Assembly (NCBI GenBank): GCA_029980465.1
Contig: JARYIJ010000001.1
Location: 1,488,001-1,552,000, forward strand
Direction: 5' to 3'
DNA from: Pseudolabrys sp.
GTDB lineage: Bacteria > Pseudomonadota > Alphaproteobacteria > Rhizobiales > Xanthobacteraceae
Length of the DNA stretch: 64,000 bases
The notes under the pieces are model-generated. The model saw only the letters and a program-made list of their open reading frames with translations. It had not been told where the DNA came from and ran no database searches. Positions 35,344 to 44,633 of this stretch are shown here, piece after piece. The position numbers were made by a program, and so were the translations under genes. Position 1 is the stretch's first letter; each line of letters begins with the position of its first letter.

Positions 35344-36071
35344 TTCGGACTCGCGTTGGTGGAGGAGCGCGCCGGCGCGCCGGCGGGCGGCGACAGCTCG
35401 TTCGGATTGATGGTCATCGTCACCCCGTTGAACACGATTTCTCCGCCGGCATCGCGCACTTTCATGCCCTTGGCGTCGAGCCGGCCCTGCTTCATCTCGA
35501 TCTGGACCGGATCGTCGGTCGTCATCCTGGCGTTGTGAATGTCGATATCGGCGCTCTTGAGCAAAATCTTGTAGCCGCTGGTCGACGTCACGACGATGTG
35601 CGAGCCGAGATTGAGTATCTCCTGCTTCGAATTATAGGTGCCGCCATCCGCGGTCATTTCCGTGGTGCTCTTGTCCTGCATCTCGAACTTGCCGTGCAGG
35701 TCGTTGAGCTCGACGATATCCGGCCTAGTCAGGTCCTGCGCCGCCGATTGCGCGCTGAATTCGTACGGCCGCGAGTCGCGGGTGAAGCCGGTGACACGCG
35801 GCTGCTGCATCGTGATCTTGGTGCCGGAAATGACGAGATCGCCGCCGATATCCGGCACCTTGAGCAGCAGGCGCATCGGGTTGAACCAGGTCCAGGCCGC
35901 GAAGCCGCCGATCAGCAAAACGACCAGCGCCGGAATGAGAATGCGCAGCCGCCGCACCGAGCGCGAATGCCGCAGCGCCTGGCGAAACGCGCGCTCGCTG
36001 TCACCGCGCTGCATCGTCCAGTAGGAATGCGCGGTTCTGGCATCGGGCCTGGCGGCGATCAGATGATCCAT
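35340..36071 (-). CDS. lptC: LPS export ABC transporter protein LptC
   Basis: A 243-residue protein with one transmembrane segment at about residues 45-63 (RILIPALVVLLIGGFAAW) and a periplasmic OstA-like domain (KFEMQDKSTTEMTADGGTYN, IEMKQGRLDAKGMKV). It receives lipopolysaccharide from LptBFG and hands it to LptA. ATG 36071, with GAGAGACG just upstream, is preferred to a codon at 36143. First gene of lptC-lptA-lptB, downstream of rnd. Confidence 0.88.
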   Translation of the reverse strand: MDHLIAARPDARTAHSYWTMQRGDSERAFRQALRHSRSVRRLRILIPALVVLLIGGFAAWTWFNPMRLLLKVPDIGGDLVISGTKITMQQPRVTGFTRDSRPYEFSAQSAAQDLTRPDIVELNDLHGKFEMQDKSTTEMTADGGTYNSKQEILNLGSHIVVTSTSGYKILLKSADIDIHNARMTTDDPVQIEMKQGRLDAKGMKVRDAGGEIVFNGVTMTINPNELSPPAGAPARSSTNASPK

Positions 36072-36167
36072 CGTCTCTCGACTGTACCGGGAACTCGCCT
36101 CCCGTGTGCCTCCTAAATATGGCTCACGCGCGGCATGCGGCACCCGGATCGGGCGTTTGCGGCCGGC

Positions 36168-36785
36168 TCAGACCGAGTGTGAGAAGATGTCCTGCTCCGC
36201 CCAGCCGGCGAGATCGAGCTTCACCCGCTCGGGCAGGAAGCGGAAGCAGGCCGCGGCCAGATCGGCGCGCTGCTCGCGCGCCAGCATGGCGTCGAGCCTG
36301 TCCTTCAACGCGTGCAGGTGCAGGACATCGGACGCCGCATAGGCGACCTGCGCGTCGGTCAATTCGCCGGCGCCCCAATCCGTCAACTGCTGCTGCTTCG
36401 ACAGGTCGATGCCGAGCATTTCGCGCGCGAGGTCCTTGAGGCCGTGCTTGTCGGTGTAAGTGCGCGCCAGCCGCGAGGCGATCTTGGTGCAATAGACCGG
36501 CGCGGCCATGACGCCGAAAGTCTTGTAAAGAAGGCCGATATCGAAGCGGCCGAAGTGGAAGATCTTGAGCTTCGAGGCGTCGGCCAGCAGCCTGGCGATA
36601 TTCGGCGCGGACGTCTGCTTGGGCATGATCTGCACCACGTCCGCGGTGCCGTCGCCGGGCGAAAGCTGCACGACGCAGAGCCGGTCGCGAGCGGGGTCGA
36701 GGCCCATCGCCTCGGTGTCGATCGCCACGGCGCCCTTGTAGGCGGACAGATCGGGAAGGTCGCCGCGATGCAGGCGGATCGTCAT
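36168..36785 (-). CDS. rnd: Ribonuclease D, exonuclease domain only
   Basis: A 205-residue DEDDy 3'-5' exonuclease. Exo I is VAIDTEAMGL (Asp23, Glu25), Exo II is HFGRFDIGLL, and Exo III is YAASDVLHL. The HRDC domains of E. coli RNase D are absent; this short form is frequent in alphaproteobacteria. Expected role is 3' trimming of tRNA precursors and other small RNAs, and it lies 67 bp downstream of a tRNA-Leu gene on the same strand. Confidence 0.92.
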   Translation of the reverse strand: MTIRLHRGDLPDLSAYKGAVAIDTEAMGLDPARDRLCVVQLSPGDGTADVVQIMPKQTSAPNIARLLADASKLKIFHFGRFDIGLLYKTFGVMAAPVYCTKIASRLARTYTDKHGLKDLAREMLGIDLSKQQQLTDWGAGELTDAQVAYAASDVLHLHALKDRLDAMLAREQRADLAAACFRFLPERVKLDLAGWAEQDIFSHSV

Positions 36786-36852
36786 TCGGTATCCCGGCCT
36801 TTCACACGCAGGATCCGCCGTCCGGATCGAGGGTGGGGTTATGGTGCCCATC

Positions 36853-36937
<85 letters not shown>

Positions 36938-37078
36938 AGGCGCCAGAACGTGCGGCGGATAGGTACGGATGACGTCCGGCCTTGTCAAATCGCGCGGCTG
37001 ACGGTCCTGTACAGCCGCACAGGCTTGCGCTATGGCGCTGTCACCCGCCCCGCTTGAGATCGCAAAACCCGAAGAATC

Positions 37079-38050
37079 ATGAGCCCGAAAAGCGCCTTCG
37101 ATCGTCTGATCACCGTCTATGGCGGGTCCGGTTTCCTCGGCCGCCACGTCGTGCGCGCGCTGGCCAAGCGCCACTACCGCATCCGGGTCGCCGTGCGCCG
37201 GCCAGACCTCGCCAATCACCTGCAGCCGCTCGGCCGCGTCGGCCAGATCACCGCCGTCCAGTGCAACCTGCGCGACGCCGCCTCGGTCGACATGGCGGCG
37301 CGCGACGCCGACGTCGTCGTCAATCTGGTCGGCATCCTGTTCGAGAGCGGCAAGCAGCGTTTCAACACGATCCAGCGCGACGGCGCCGAGCGCGTCGCCC
37401 GCGCCGCCGCCGCGCATGGCGCCCGCATGGTGCAGATCTCGGCCATCGGCGCCGACGAGAATTCGCCGTCGCTCTATGCCCGCACCAAGGCAGAGGCCGA
37501 GAAGCTGGTGCTCGCGGCCGTGCCGTCGGCGGTCATCATGCGGCCGTCGATCATCTTCGGGCCGGAAGACACCTTCTTCAATCGCTTCGCCGCGATGGCG
37601 CGCATGCTGCCGGCGCTGCCGCTGGTCGGCGGCGGACTGACGCGCTTCCAGCCGGTGTTCGCCGGCAACGTCGCGACCGCGATCGCCGACGCGGTCGACG
37701 GCAAGGCGCGTGCCGGCATGACCTACGAGCTCGGCGGGCCGGACGTGCTGACCTTCAAGGAGCTGATGCAGTTCACGCTCAAGACCATCGAGCGCCGCCG
37801 CCTGCTGCTGCCGCTGCCGTTTGCGCTGGCCAAGCTTCAGGCCTCGATCCTGCAATTCCTGCCGAACCCGCCGCTAACGCCCGACCAGGTCGAGCTGCTG
37901 CGCAGCGACAACGTCGTGTCGGACGAGGTCAAGCGCGACGGCCGCACGCTGGAAGGGCTCGGCATCGTGCCCGACTCCATCGCGGCGATCGTTCCTTCTT
38001 ATCTCTGGCGCTTCCGCAAGGCCGGCCAGTTCAGCCGGCGCCCTGCCTGA
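37079..38050 (+). CDS. NDUFA9-like (complex I subunit family) NAD(P)-binding protein
   Basis: A 323-residue atypical short-chain dehydrogenase. The Rossmann motif is VYGGSGFLGRHVVRAL at residues about 13-28, followed by DADVVVNLVGILFE and a YARTKAEAE segment. This matches the bacterial relatives of mitochondrial complex I subunit NDUFA9, which bind NADPH and may help assemble or stabilise complex I. The canonical catalytic Tyr-x3-Lys is present as Y-A-R-T-K, but no enzymatic reaction is assigned. It is followed 15 bp later by the FMN dehydrogenase gene. Confidence 0.85.
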   Translation: MSPKSAFDRLITVYGGSGFLGRHVVRALAKRHYRIRVAVRRPDLANHLQPLGRVGQITAVQCNLRDAASVDMAARDADVVVNLVGILFESGKQRFNTIQRDGAERVARAAAAHGARMVQISAIGADENSPSLYARTKAEAEKLVLAAVPSAVIMRPSIIFGPEDTFFNRFAAMARMLPALPLVGGGLTRFQPVFAGNVATAIADAVDGKARAGMTYELGGPDVLTFKELMQFTLKTIERRRLLLPLPFALAKLQASILQFLPNPPLTPDQVELLRSDNVVSDEVKRDGRTLEGLGIVPDSIAAIVPSYLWRFRKAGQFSRRPA

Positions 38051-38065
38051 CCGCGGCGAGTCAAC

Positions 38066-39244
38066 ATGCCGGCCATCACCAACATCGAAGACCTGCGCCA
38101 GATGATGCGCAGGAAAATTCCGCGTGCCGTGTTCGATTACGTCGACCGCGGCTCCTACGATGAGCTGACCTGGCGCACCAACACCGCCGACCTGCGCGCC
38201 ATCCGCTTCCGCCAGCGCGTGCTGATCGACGCCGACAATCGCGACCTGAGCTGGACGATGCTCGGCGAGAAGATTTCCATGCCGGTGTGCATCGCGCCGA
38301 CCGGCCTGACCGGCCTCGTCCACGGCAACGGCGAGATGCTAGCCGCGCGCGCCGCCGAGGCCGCCGGTGTTCGCTACACGCTCTCGACCATGTCGATCTG
38401 CTCGATCGAGGACGTGCGCAGCGTCATCAAGGGTCCGTTCTGGTTCCAGCTCTACGTGTTCCGCGACCGCGGCTTCAGCGAGTCCGTGATCGAGCGCGCC
38501 CGCATCGCCGGCTGCACGGCGCTGTTCGTCACCGTTGACCTGCCGCTGCGCGGCCAGCGCCACGCCGACATCAAGAACGGCCTCGAAGTGCCGCCGCGCC
38601 TGAAGCTGCGCAACGCCTTCGACATGCTGACCAAGCCGGCCTGGACCGCCGGCGTGCTGATGGGCAAGCGCAAGACCTTCGGCAACATCCAGGCCTATCT
38701 CAAGCAGCAGGGCGGCGAGAAGACGCGCGGCGACGTGCTTGCCGCCGGTGCCTGGGCCAACGAGAACTTCGACGGCTCGTTGTCGTGGAAGGACATTGCG
38801 TGGGCCCGCAAGCACTGGCCCGGCAAGCTCGTCATCAAGGGCATCCTCGACCCGGCCGACGCGCGGCAGGCCGCCGAGCTCGGCGCCGACGCCGTCGTCG
38901 TGTCGAATCACGGCGGCCGTCAGCTCGACGGCGCGCCGTCCACCATCGAGGTGCTGCCGAAGATCGCTAACGCGGTCGGCGACCGCATCGAGGTGCTGTT
39001 CGACGGTGGCATCCGCTCCGGCCAGGACGTGCTCAAGGCGCTGGCACTCGGCGCGCACGGCTGCATGATCGGCCGATCCTATCTCTACGGGCTCGGCGCC
39101 ATGGGCGAAGCCGGCGTGCGCAAGGCGCTCGACCTCATCGCCGCCGAGCTGAGGGTGAGCATGTCGCTGACCGGCGTGCGCAACATCGGCGAGGTCACCG
39201 CCGACATCCTCTACGATCGCCCGGCCGACCGCGGCTCGAATTAG
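38066..39244 (+). CDS. FMN-dependent alpha-hydroxy-acid dehydrogenase (LldD-like)
   Basis: A 392-residue FMN TIM barrel. FMN and substrate segments are APTGLTGLVH, STMSICSIED, FQLYVFRDR, and the catalytic His in VVSNHGGRQLDGAPS; GIRSGQDVLKALALGA and IGRSYLYGLGA form the phosphate site. It oxidises L-lactate or a similar 2-hydroxy acid to the keto acid and passes electrons to quinone or O2. Membrane L-lactate dehydrogenase is the nearest named function, but mandelate, glycolate and others use the same fold. Confidence 0.88.
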   Translation: MPAITNIEDLRQMMRRKIPRAVFDYVDRGSYDELTWRTNTADLRAIRFRQRVLIDADNRDLSWTMLGEKISMPVCIAPTGLTGLVHGNGEMLAARAAEAAGVRYTLSTMSICSIEDVRSVIKGPFWFQLYVFRDRGFSESVIERARIAGCTALFVTVDLPLRGQRHADIKNGLEVPPRLKLRNAFDMLTKPAWTAGVLMGKRKTFGNIQAYLKQQGGEKTRGDVLAAGAWANENFDGSLSWKDIAWARKHWPGKLVIKGILDPADARQAAELGADAVVVSNHGGRQLDGAPSTIEVLPKIANAVGDRIEVLFDGGIRSGQDVLKALALGAHGCMIGRSYLYGLGAMGEAGVRKALDLIAAELRVSMSLTGVRNIGEVTADILYDRPADRGSN

Positions 39245-39271
39245 ATAACTCTCAGGTTAGGTACTCTCGGA

Positions 39272-39353
39272 GTCATTGCCGGGCTTGACCCGGCAATCTA
39301 TCCTTTCATCGACTGTTCGCTCGATGGATGCGCGGGTCGAGCCCGCGCATGAC
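39272..39353. repeat. Two GTCATGCCC-family REP-like palindromes, inverted
   Basis: GTCATTGCCGGG, CTTGA, CCCGGCAATC at 39272-39299, and TGGATGCGCGGG, TCGA, GCCCGCGCATGAC at 39325-39353. They lie between two convergent genes. Confidence 0.75.
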
Positions 39354-39376
39354 CGAGCGGTGCGCGTGGACCAGCC

Positions 39377-40195
39377 CTACACCCGGAAGAAATAGATCGC
39401 GAACAGGCCGACGCTGCCGAGCACGATACGCCACCACGCGAACACCGCGAAGCTGTGGCGCTGCACGTAGCGCAGGAACGTCTTGACGACGATCCAGCCG
39501 AAGATGAACGCGGCGATGAAGCCGACGGCGATAGCCGGAAGATCGCCGTGCGCCAGCTCGGCGCGGCTCTTGTAGGCCTCGAACGCGAAGGCGCCGACCA
39601 TGGTCGGCATCGCCAGCCAGAACGAGAACTCGGCGGCGGAGCGCCGGTCGGCGCCGAACAGCATGGCACCGACGATGGTGGCGCCGGCGCGCGACACGCC
39701 GGGGATCATCGACACGCACTGGAAGAAGCCGATGGCGAGATACATCCACAGCGGAAACTCGGTGGCGTCGTGCTTGTTGGCCTCGAGGTTCATGCGATCG
39801 ATCCACAGCAGTACGAAGCCGCCGAGGATCAGCGTGACGCAGACGATGCGCACGTCGAACAGCACGCTCTTGATGAAGCCGTAGGCCAGCGCGCCGATCA
39901 CCGCCGCCGGCAGGAACGCGAGCAGCACGCCGATGACGAAACGCGCCGCCGGCCAGCTCGTGAACATGTTGAGCGCGAGGTGCCACAGCCGCGTGAAATA
40001 GATCGTCAGCAGCGCGAGGATGGCGCCGAGCTGGATCAGTATCGTGAATGACTTGCCGAAATCGTCGCCGCCCCAGCCGAGCACGCGCTCTGCCAGCAGA
40101 AGATGCCCGGTCGACGACACCGGCAGGAATTCGGTGAGGCCTTCGACGACGCCGAGGACGGCCGCTTTCACGAGGTCGAGGGGAGCGCCCACCAT
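39377..40195 (-). CDS. uppP: Undecaprenyl-diphosphate phosphatase
   Basis: A 272-residue BacA-type membrane phosphatase that recycles undecaprenyl pyrophosphate for peptidoglycan and other glycans. The two reentrant-loop signatures are present: GVVEGLTEFLPVSSTGHLLL near residues 18-37 and MIPGVSRAGATIVGAM. Multiple membrane helices follow. ATG 40195 gives the family start; the longer frame to 40324 is non-conserved. It diverges from the glutathione transferase gene; I see nothing clear in the 211 bp between. Confidence 0.94.
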   Translation of the reverse strand: MVGAPLDLVKAAVLGVVEGLTEFLPVSSTGHLLLAERVLGWGGDDFGKSFTILIQLGAILALLTIYFTRLWHLALNMFTSWPAARFVIGVLLAFLPAAVIGALAYGFIKSVLFDVRIVCVTLILGGFVLLWIDRMNLEANKHDATEFPLWMYLAIGFFQCVSMIPGVSRAGATIVGAMLFGADRRSAAEFSFWLAMPTMVGAFAFEAYKSRAELAHGDLPAIAVGFIAAFIFGWIVVKTFLRYVQRHSFAVFAWWRIVLGSVGLFAIYFFRV

Positions 40196-40406
40196 GCCTG
40201 CACCTTTTCGAGGGAGTGCGGACGCCGCCCCGGGGTCCGCGCGAGAACGAATCGACGGCTGCGAGCATTGGCGCAGCCGCTCGCAGCGGGCAAATAAAAA
40301 GCGGCCAAAGTACGGCCCGCTCAACAGGTTGCTCGGACGCCGCGGCTACCTATAGTGCCAAAGTGATTCCCGCCGTGCCGCGGCCCATCGTTTCGTCCGG
40401 GCGACC

Positions 40407-41099
40407 ATGCTGACGTTGTTTCACCAGACCCTGTGTCCGCTGTCGCGTTACGTGCGCCTGATGCTCGGCGAGTACGGACTGACGGCGCGGCTGGTCGAGG
40501 AGAAGTTCTGGGAGCGGCGCGAGGACTTCCTGCTGCTCAATCCGGCCGGCGCATTGCCGGTGCTGGTGGAGGAAGGCCAGCCGCCGATCCCGGGCGCGGC
40601 GATCATCACCGAATACATCGAGGAGACGCGCGGCGCCGACCATCCCGACAACCGGCTGTTCCCGCAGAGCGTCGGCGGCCGCGTCGAGGTGCGGCGGCTG
40701 GCGAGCTGGTTCAACGACAAGTTCTACGCCGAGGTCAGCGGCCCGCTCACCACCGAGCGCGTGTTCAAGCGCTACATGACGGCGGAACAGGGCGGCGGCC
40801 CGCCGGACACCGACGCCATGCGCGCGGCGCGCCACAATATCCGCTATCATCTGGCCTATATCGGCTGGCTGGTGCGCACGCGCAATTTTCTCGCCGGCGA
40901 CCGCCTGACCTTCGCCGACCTGGCCGCGGCGGCGCATGTATCCGTGGCCGACTACCTGGGCGATGTGCCGTGGAGCGAAGACGAAGCCGCGAGGAGCTGG
41001 TACGCGCGCGTGAAGTCGCGCCCGTCGTTCCGTCCGCTGCTGGCCGAGACGATGGCCGGCCTGGCGCCGTCGAAGACCTACGCCGATCTGGATTTCTGA
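40407..41099 (+). CDS. Glutathione S-transferase family protein
   Basis: A 230-residue GST. The N-terminal thioredoxin fold begins [16 protein letters not shown], with Cys in the C-P-L-S active-site position; [13 protein letters not shown] contains the cis-Pro. The C-terminal helical domain ends with [18 protein letters not shown]. Substrate unknown. Its stop codon overlaps the start of queG, and this GST-queG pairing is, from memory, common in Rhizobiales. Confidence 0.9.
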   Translation: MLTLFHQTLCPLSRYVRLMLGEYGLTARLVEEKFWERREDFLLLNPAGALPVLVEEGQPPIPGAAIITEYIEETRGADHPDNRLFPQSVGGRVEVRRLASWFNDKFYAEVSGPLTTERVFKRYMTAEQGGGPPDTDAMRAARHNIRYHLAYIGWLVRTRNFLAGDRLTFADLAAAAHVSVADYLGDVPWSEDEAARSWYARVKSRPSFRPLLAETMAGLAPSKTYADLDF

Positions 41100-42205
41100 C
41101 AGACCCTGCCACGATCAAGAGCGCGCTGATCGCGCAGGCCCACGTACAAGGCTTCGCCGTCGCGCGCGTCACCCGGCCCGACGAGACGCCCGAGACGAAG
41201 GAGCGGCTCGAGCGCTTCATCGCCGACGGTGCGCATGGCGACATGGACTGGCTCGCCGCCACCATCGAGCGCCGCGGCACGCCGCAGGCGTTGTGGCCGG
41301 ACGTGCGCTCCGTGCTGATGCTCGGCCTCAATTACGGGCCCGACGACGACCCGCGCGCGATCCTCCGGCAGAAGAGCAAGGGCGCGATCTCGGTCTATGC
41401 GCGTGGCGACGATTACCACGAGCTCGTCAAGGCGCGGCTCAAGACGGTGGCGCGCTGGCTCGTCGCCGCCGCCGGCGGCGACGTCAAGGTGTTCGTCGAC
41501 ACCGCCGCGGTGATGGAGAAGCCGCTCGCCGCCCATGCCGGGCTCGGCTGGCAGGGCAAGCACACAAACTTGGTGTCGCGCGACTTCGGCTCGTGGCTGT
41601 TTCTCGGCGCGATCTTCACCACGCTTGATTTGCCGGCCGACAACGCCGAGCCCGACCGCTGCGGCACTTGCCGCGCCTGCCTCGACGCCTGCCCGACCGC
41701 GGCGTTTCCTGCGCCGTACCGGCTCGATGCGCGGCGCTGCATCTCGTATCTGACGATCGAGCATAAGGGCCCGATCCCGCGCGACCTGCGGCCGCTGATC
41801 GGCAACCGCATCTACGGCTGTGACGACTGCCTCGCCGTGTGCCCCTGGAACAAGTTCGCGCAAGCCGGCCGCGAGGCCAAGCTCGCCGCGCGCGACGCCT
41901 TGCGCGCGCCGGACTTGCGTGAGCTGGCGCGGCTCGACGACGCGCAATTCCGCGCGCTGTTCTCCAAAAGTCCGGTCAAACGCACCGGCCGCGACCGCTT
42001 CATCCGCAACGTGCTGATCGCCATCGGCAACTCCGGCGATGCGTCGCTCGTGACCGAGGCACGTCGTCTGCTCGACGACGCCTCGCCGCTGGTGCGCGGC
42101 GCCGCCGTGTGGGCGCTGTCGCGGCTGCTGCCGCGCGAGGCGTTTGTCGCGCTGAGGCGGGAGGATGCGGATGCGGGGGTAGAGGAGGAGTGGCGGGTGA
42201 GCTAA
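41096..42205 (+). CDS. queG: Epoxyqueuosine reductase, probable CTG start
   Basis: A 369-residue cobalamin-dependent iron-sulfur enzyme that reduces epoxyqueuosine to queuosine in tRNA. The catalytic Asp is in [14 protein letters not shown]; two 4Fe-4S sites are [13 protein letters not shown] with a later Cys, and [10 protein letters not shown]; a HEAT-like repeat ends the protein. No ATG, GTG or TTG exists in frame at the expected N-terminus. The codon aligned with the usual Met is CTG at 41096, overlapping the GST stop (C-T-G-A). The first ATG falls inside a conserved block about 45 residues later. A rare CTG start, a mutation, or a sequence error are all possible. Confidence 0.9.
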   Translation: MTDPATIKSALIAQAHVQGFAVARVTRPDETPETKERLERFIADGAHGDMDWLAATIERRGTPQALWPDVRSVLMLGLNYGPDDDPRAILRQKSKGAISVYARGDDYHELVKARLKTVARWLVAAAGGDVKVFVDTAAVMEKPLAAHAGLGWQGKHTNLVSRDFGSWLFLGAIFTTLDLPADNAEPDRCGTCRACLDACPTAAFPAPYRLDARRCISYLTIEHKGPIPRDLRPLIGNRIYGCDDCLAVCPWNKFAQAGREAKLAARDALRAPDLRELARLDDAQFRALFSKSPVKRTGRDRFIRNVLIAIGNSGDASLVTEARRLLDDASPLVRGAAVWALSRLLPREAFVALRREDADAGVEEEWRVS

Positions 42206-42276
42206 CGCGAGAGCGGCGTTGAGCGAGTTAAGGTTAGCGCTCTTCGCTAACGTCGGCCGCGCTGGGATGGTCACCA

Positions 42277-42305
42277 TGGATGCCCGGGTCAAGCCCGGGC
42301 ATGAC
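42277..42305. repeat. GTCATGCCCGGG-family palindrome
   Basis: TGGATGCCCGGG, TCAA, GCCCGGGCATGAC, between queG and the convergent hydrolase. Confidence 0.75.
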
Positions 42306-42363
42306 GCCGAATAAAAATCCGCGCGATGTCTTTACTGGATGCCCGCTTTCACATGACGCCGGG

Positions 42364-42438
42364 CCTCATGGTTCGAGACGGCGCCATAGCGGGTCGTAGA
42401 CGCGCGTGACGCGCTAATGGCGCCTCCTCACCATGAGG
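42364..42438. repeat. CCTCATGG-family REP-like element
   Basis: Begins CCTCATGGTTCGAGAC and ends CCTCCTCACCATGAGG, with a longer centre than the other copies at 42852, 45367 and 45431. It lies 10 bp past the hydrolase stop. Confidence 0.8.
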
Positions 42439-42447
42439 ATTAAGAAT

Positions 42448-43293
42448 CTAAAACTCCGCCACCGCGCTCAAGAGCCGCTCGATGTCCTCGGTCCGGGACA
42501 GGCGGTGGTCGCCGTCCTTGATCAAGGTGAACACGACGTCGTCGCTGACGAAGCGCGATACTAGCTCGGCGGCGTGCTGCCACGACACGTCGGGGTCCTG
42601 CACGCCCTGCAGGATGCGCACCGGGAATCCAGTCTCGATCACGCCGTCGAGCAACAGGTGCTTGCGCCCCTCCTCGATCAACTTGCGCGTGATGACGTAA
42701 GGCTCGTGCGAATATTGCGATGGCCGCGACCATGCGCCCTTGAGCTTAATCTCGCGCTTCACCTCGGCGTCGAAAGCGTTCCACATCAGCACCTCGGTGA
42801 AGTCGACGGCCGGCGCGATCAGCACCATGCCGGCGATCGGCGCTGATGGGGCCTCATGGTTCGAGACGCCGCTTCGCGGCTCCTCACCATGAGGTTGACC
42901 AGTCGTTCCGTTGCCTTGCTCGCGCAGCGCCTGCGCCAAGAGCAACGCTAGCCAGCCGCCCATCGACGAGCCGATCACCACCTGCGGGCCGCGGCAGAAG
43001 CGCCGGTACACGGCGAGGCTTTCCTCGAGCCAGCGGCCGATGCTGCCGTCGAGGAACGAGCCGCCGGACTCGCCGTGGCCAGAATAGTCGAACCGGGTCA
43101 CGGCGCGGCCGTGCGCGGCGCCCCATGCGTCGAGCGCTTCGGCCTTGGTGCCCCGCATGTCGGACTTGAAGCCGCCGAGCCAGAACAGGCCGGGATTGCC
43201 GCCGGTCCGCTGCCGCACCGCGATGGCGCGGGCGTTGTCCCCGATTCCTATCGTCAGGGTTTTGAGGCAAGAATCGTCTGATGAGTCGGCCAT
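42448..43293 (-). CDS. Alpha/beta hydrolase with an in-frame repeat insertion
   Basis: A 281-residue serine hydrolase. The nucleophile elbow is IGSSMGGWLAL; the acid is probably Asp in GVQDPDVSWQHA and the His is in KDGDHRLSR. The closest idea is a BEM46/carboxylesterase-like hydrolase; substrate unknown. Between the nucleophile helix and the strand GMVLIAPAVDF sits a stretch Q-P-H-G-E-E-P-R-S-G-V-S-N-H-E-A that is the direct translation of a CCTCATGG-family repeat (42852-42894), so the REP lies in frame in the coding region, at a surface loop. Its 5' end overlaps that of the divergent glycosyltransferase by 13 bp. Confidence 0.85.
   Translation of the reverse strand: MADSSDDSCLKTLTIGIGDNARAIAVRQRTGGNPGLFWLGGFKSDMRGTKAEALDAWGAAHGRAVTRFDYSGHGESGGSFLDGSIGRWLEESLAVYRRFCRGPQVVIGSSMGGWLALLLAQALREQGNGTTGQPHGEEPRSGVSNHEAPSAPIAGMVLIAPAVDFTEVLMWNAFDAEVKREIKLKGAWSRPSQYSHEPYVITRKLIEEGRKHLLLDGVIETGFPVRILQGVQDPDVSWQHAAELVSRFVSDDVVFTLIKDGDHRLSRTEDIERLLSAVAEF
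42852..42894. repeat. CCTCATGG-family REP element inside the hydrolase gene
   Basis: CCTCATGGTTCGAGAC, GCCGCTTCGCGGC, TCCTCACCATGAGG; 43 bp, the same family as 42364, 45367 and 45431. It is read in frame by the hydrolase. Confidence 0.9.
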
Positions 43294-44633
43294 CGATTCG
43301 CTCGTTCGGACAGCGGCGCGCCGCGACGCCGTCACGGCCGGATTCGCCCCTGCGCCTTGTTTCGCCGCAACCGGCGCCGCAAGGCAAGGGGGAGAACACG
43401 GGGCAGAAAAAGAGCCCAGTCCGGCCGGCGAAACTCCCGGCCCAGCCGCGCGGGCCGCGCACGCTCGCCGGCGCCACCATCCTGCAGATCGTGCCGTCGC
43501 TGCGCGACGATCCTGCGGCTCATTCCGCGGTCGACACCGCGCTCGATCTCATGCAGGCCGGCGCGCGAACCATCGTCGCCAGCGAAGGCGGGCCGCTGGC
43601 CGGTGAATTGCGCGCCTTCGGCGTCGAATGGGTGACGATGCCGACTGAAACTTACAATCCGCTGGCGCTGCGCCGGAACACCGGCAGGCTCGCGCGCATG
43701 ATTGCCGGCGAGCGCGTCGACATCATCCACGCCTTCGGCGCCGGCGCGGCGTGGAGCGCGCTGTCGGCGATCGGCAGGATGCCGGTGTGGCTGGTGACCT
43801 CGTTCGGCGACCGCGTCGAGCCGCCGTCGTGGTTCGGCGGCAAGTTCGAGGGCGCGCTCGCCAAGGGCCATCGCATCGTCGCGCCGTCGAGCTATGTCGC
43901 GCGGGCGATGATCGAGCGCTATCGCCTGCCGCCCGACAGGATCACCGTCATCCCGCGCCGGGTCGACACCGCGCAGTTCAGCCCGGCCGCCGTGCACGCC
44001 GACCGTGTCGCCGCCATGCGCCGGGCCTGGGGCATCCTGCCGAACACGCGCGTCGTGCTGGTGCCGGGCCGCATCGCGCCGTGGAACGGGCAGCTCGGCG
44101 TGGTCGACGCCGCCCGGCTCGTGGCCGGCGGCGGGCGGCGCAACGTCGCCTTCGTGCTGGCCGGCGACGACCGCGCCGAGCCGGCCTATCGCGACGCGGT
44201 GATCAAGCGCGCGCACGGCCACGCCGTCGATACGCTGTTCCGCATGGTCGGCCATTGCCACGACATGCCGGCCGCGCTCGCGGCCGCCGACGTCGTCGTC
44301 GTTCCGGCGCTCAAGCCGCCGCTGACGGGACGCGCCGCCGCCGAGGCGCAGGCGATGGGCCGGCCTGTCGTCGTCAACGCCGTCGGCGTGCTGCCGGAAA
44401 ATGTGCTGGCGCCGCCGCGCATGGCCGAGGAGTTACGCACCGGCTGGATCGTCCGCCCCGGTCATGCCGGCGAGCTGGCGCGCGGCATCGCCACGGCGCT
44501 GGCGATGGACCGCAAGACCTACGACGCGATGGGCGCGCGCGCCCGGCAGTTCGCCGAATTCGTTTTTTCCCCGCACAGCGTGTCGGCGGCGATGCGCGGG
44601 CTTTACACCTCGCTGCTGTCGCGCCAGCCGTGA
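43281..44633 (+). CDS. Group 4 glycosyltransferase
   Basis: A 450-residue GT-B glycosyltransferase. After a basic, Pro-rich N-terminal stretch of about 65 residues comes ATILQIVPSLRDDPAAHS and DIIHAFGAG, and in the C-terminal half VVLVPGRIAPWNGQ and PPLTGRAAAEAQAMGRPVV, where the E-A-Q-A-M-G motif matches GT4 retaining enzymes. In Rhizobiales similar genes lie near infC and are annotated as lipopolysaccharide or capsule glycosyltransferases; the acceptor is unknown. The start codon lies inside the first codons of the divergent hydrolase, so both promoters must overlap coding sequence. Confidence 0.82.
   Translation: MSRPSIRSFGQRRAATPSRPDSPLRLVSPQPAPQGKGENTGQKKSPVRPAKLPAQPRGPRTLAGATILQIVPSLRDDPAAHSAVDTALDLMQAGARTIVASEGGPLAGELRAFGVEWVTMPTETYNPLALRRNTGRLARMIAGERVDIIHAFGAGAAWSALSAIGRMPVWLVTSFGDRVEPPSWFGGKFEGALAKGHRIVAPSSYVARAMIERYRLPPDRITVIPRRVDTAQFSPAAVHADRVAAMRRAWGILPNTRVVLVPGRIAPWNGQLGVVDAARLVAGGGRRNVAFVLAGDDRAEPAYRDAVIKRAHGHAVDTLFRMVGHCHDMPAALAAADVVVVPALKPPLTGRAAAEAQAMGRPVVVNAVGVLPENVLAPPRMAEELRTGWIVRPGHAGELARGIATALAMDRKTYDAMGARARQFAEFVFSPHSVSAAMRGLYTSLLSRQP

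Noticed and set aside
40433..41095. Extension of QueG by about 220 residues upstream
   Set aside because: It overlaps the whole glutathione transferase gene in another frame and has no recognisable domain.
42233..42251. Terminator for queG (GTTAGCG, CTCTT, CGCTAAC)
   Set aside because: A 7-bp stem without a T run on either strand; it could form by chance, so it is not listed as a feature.
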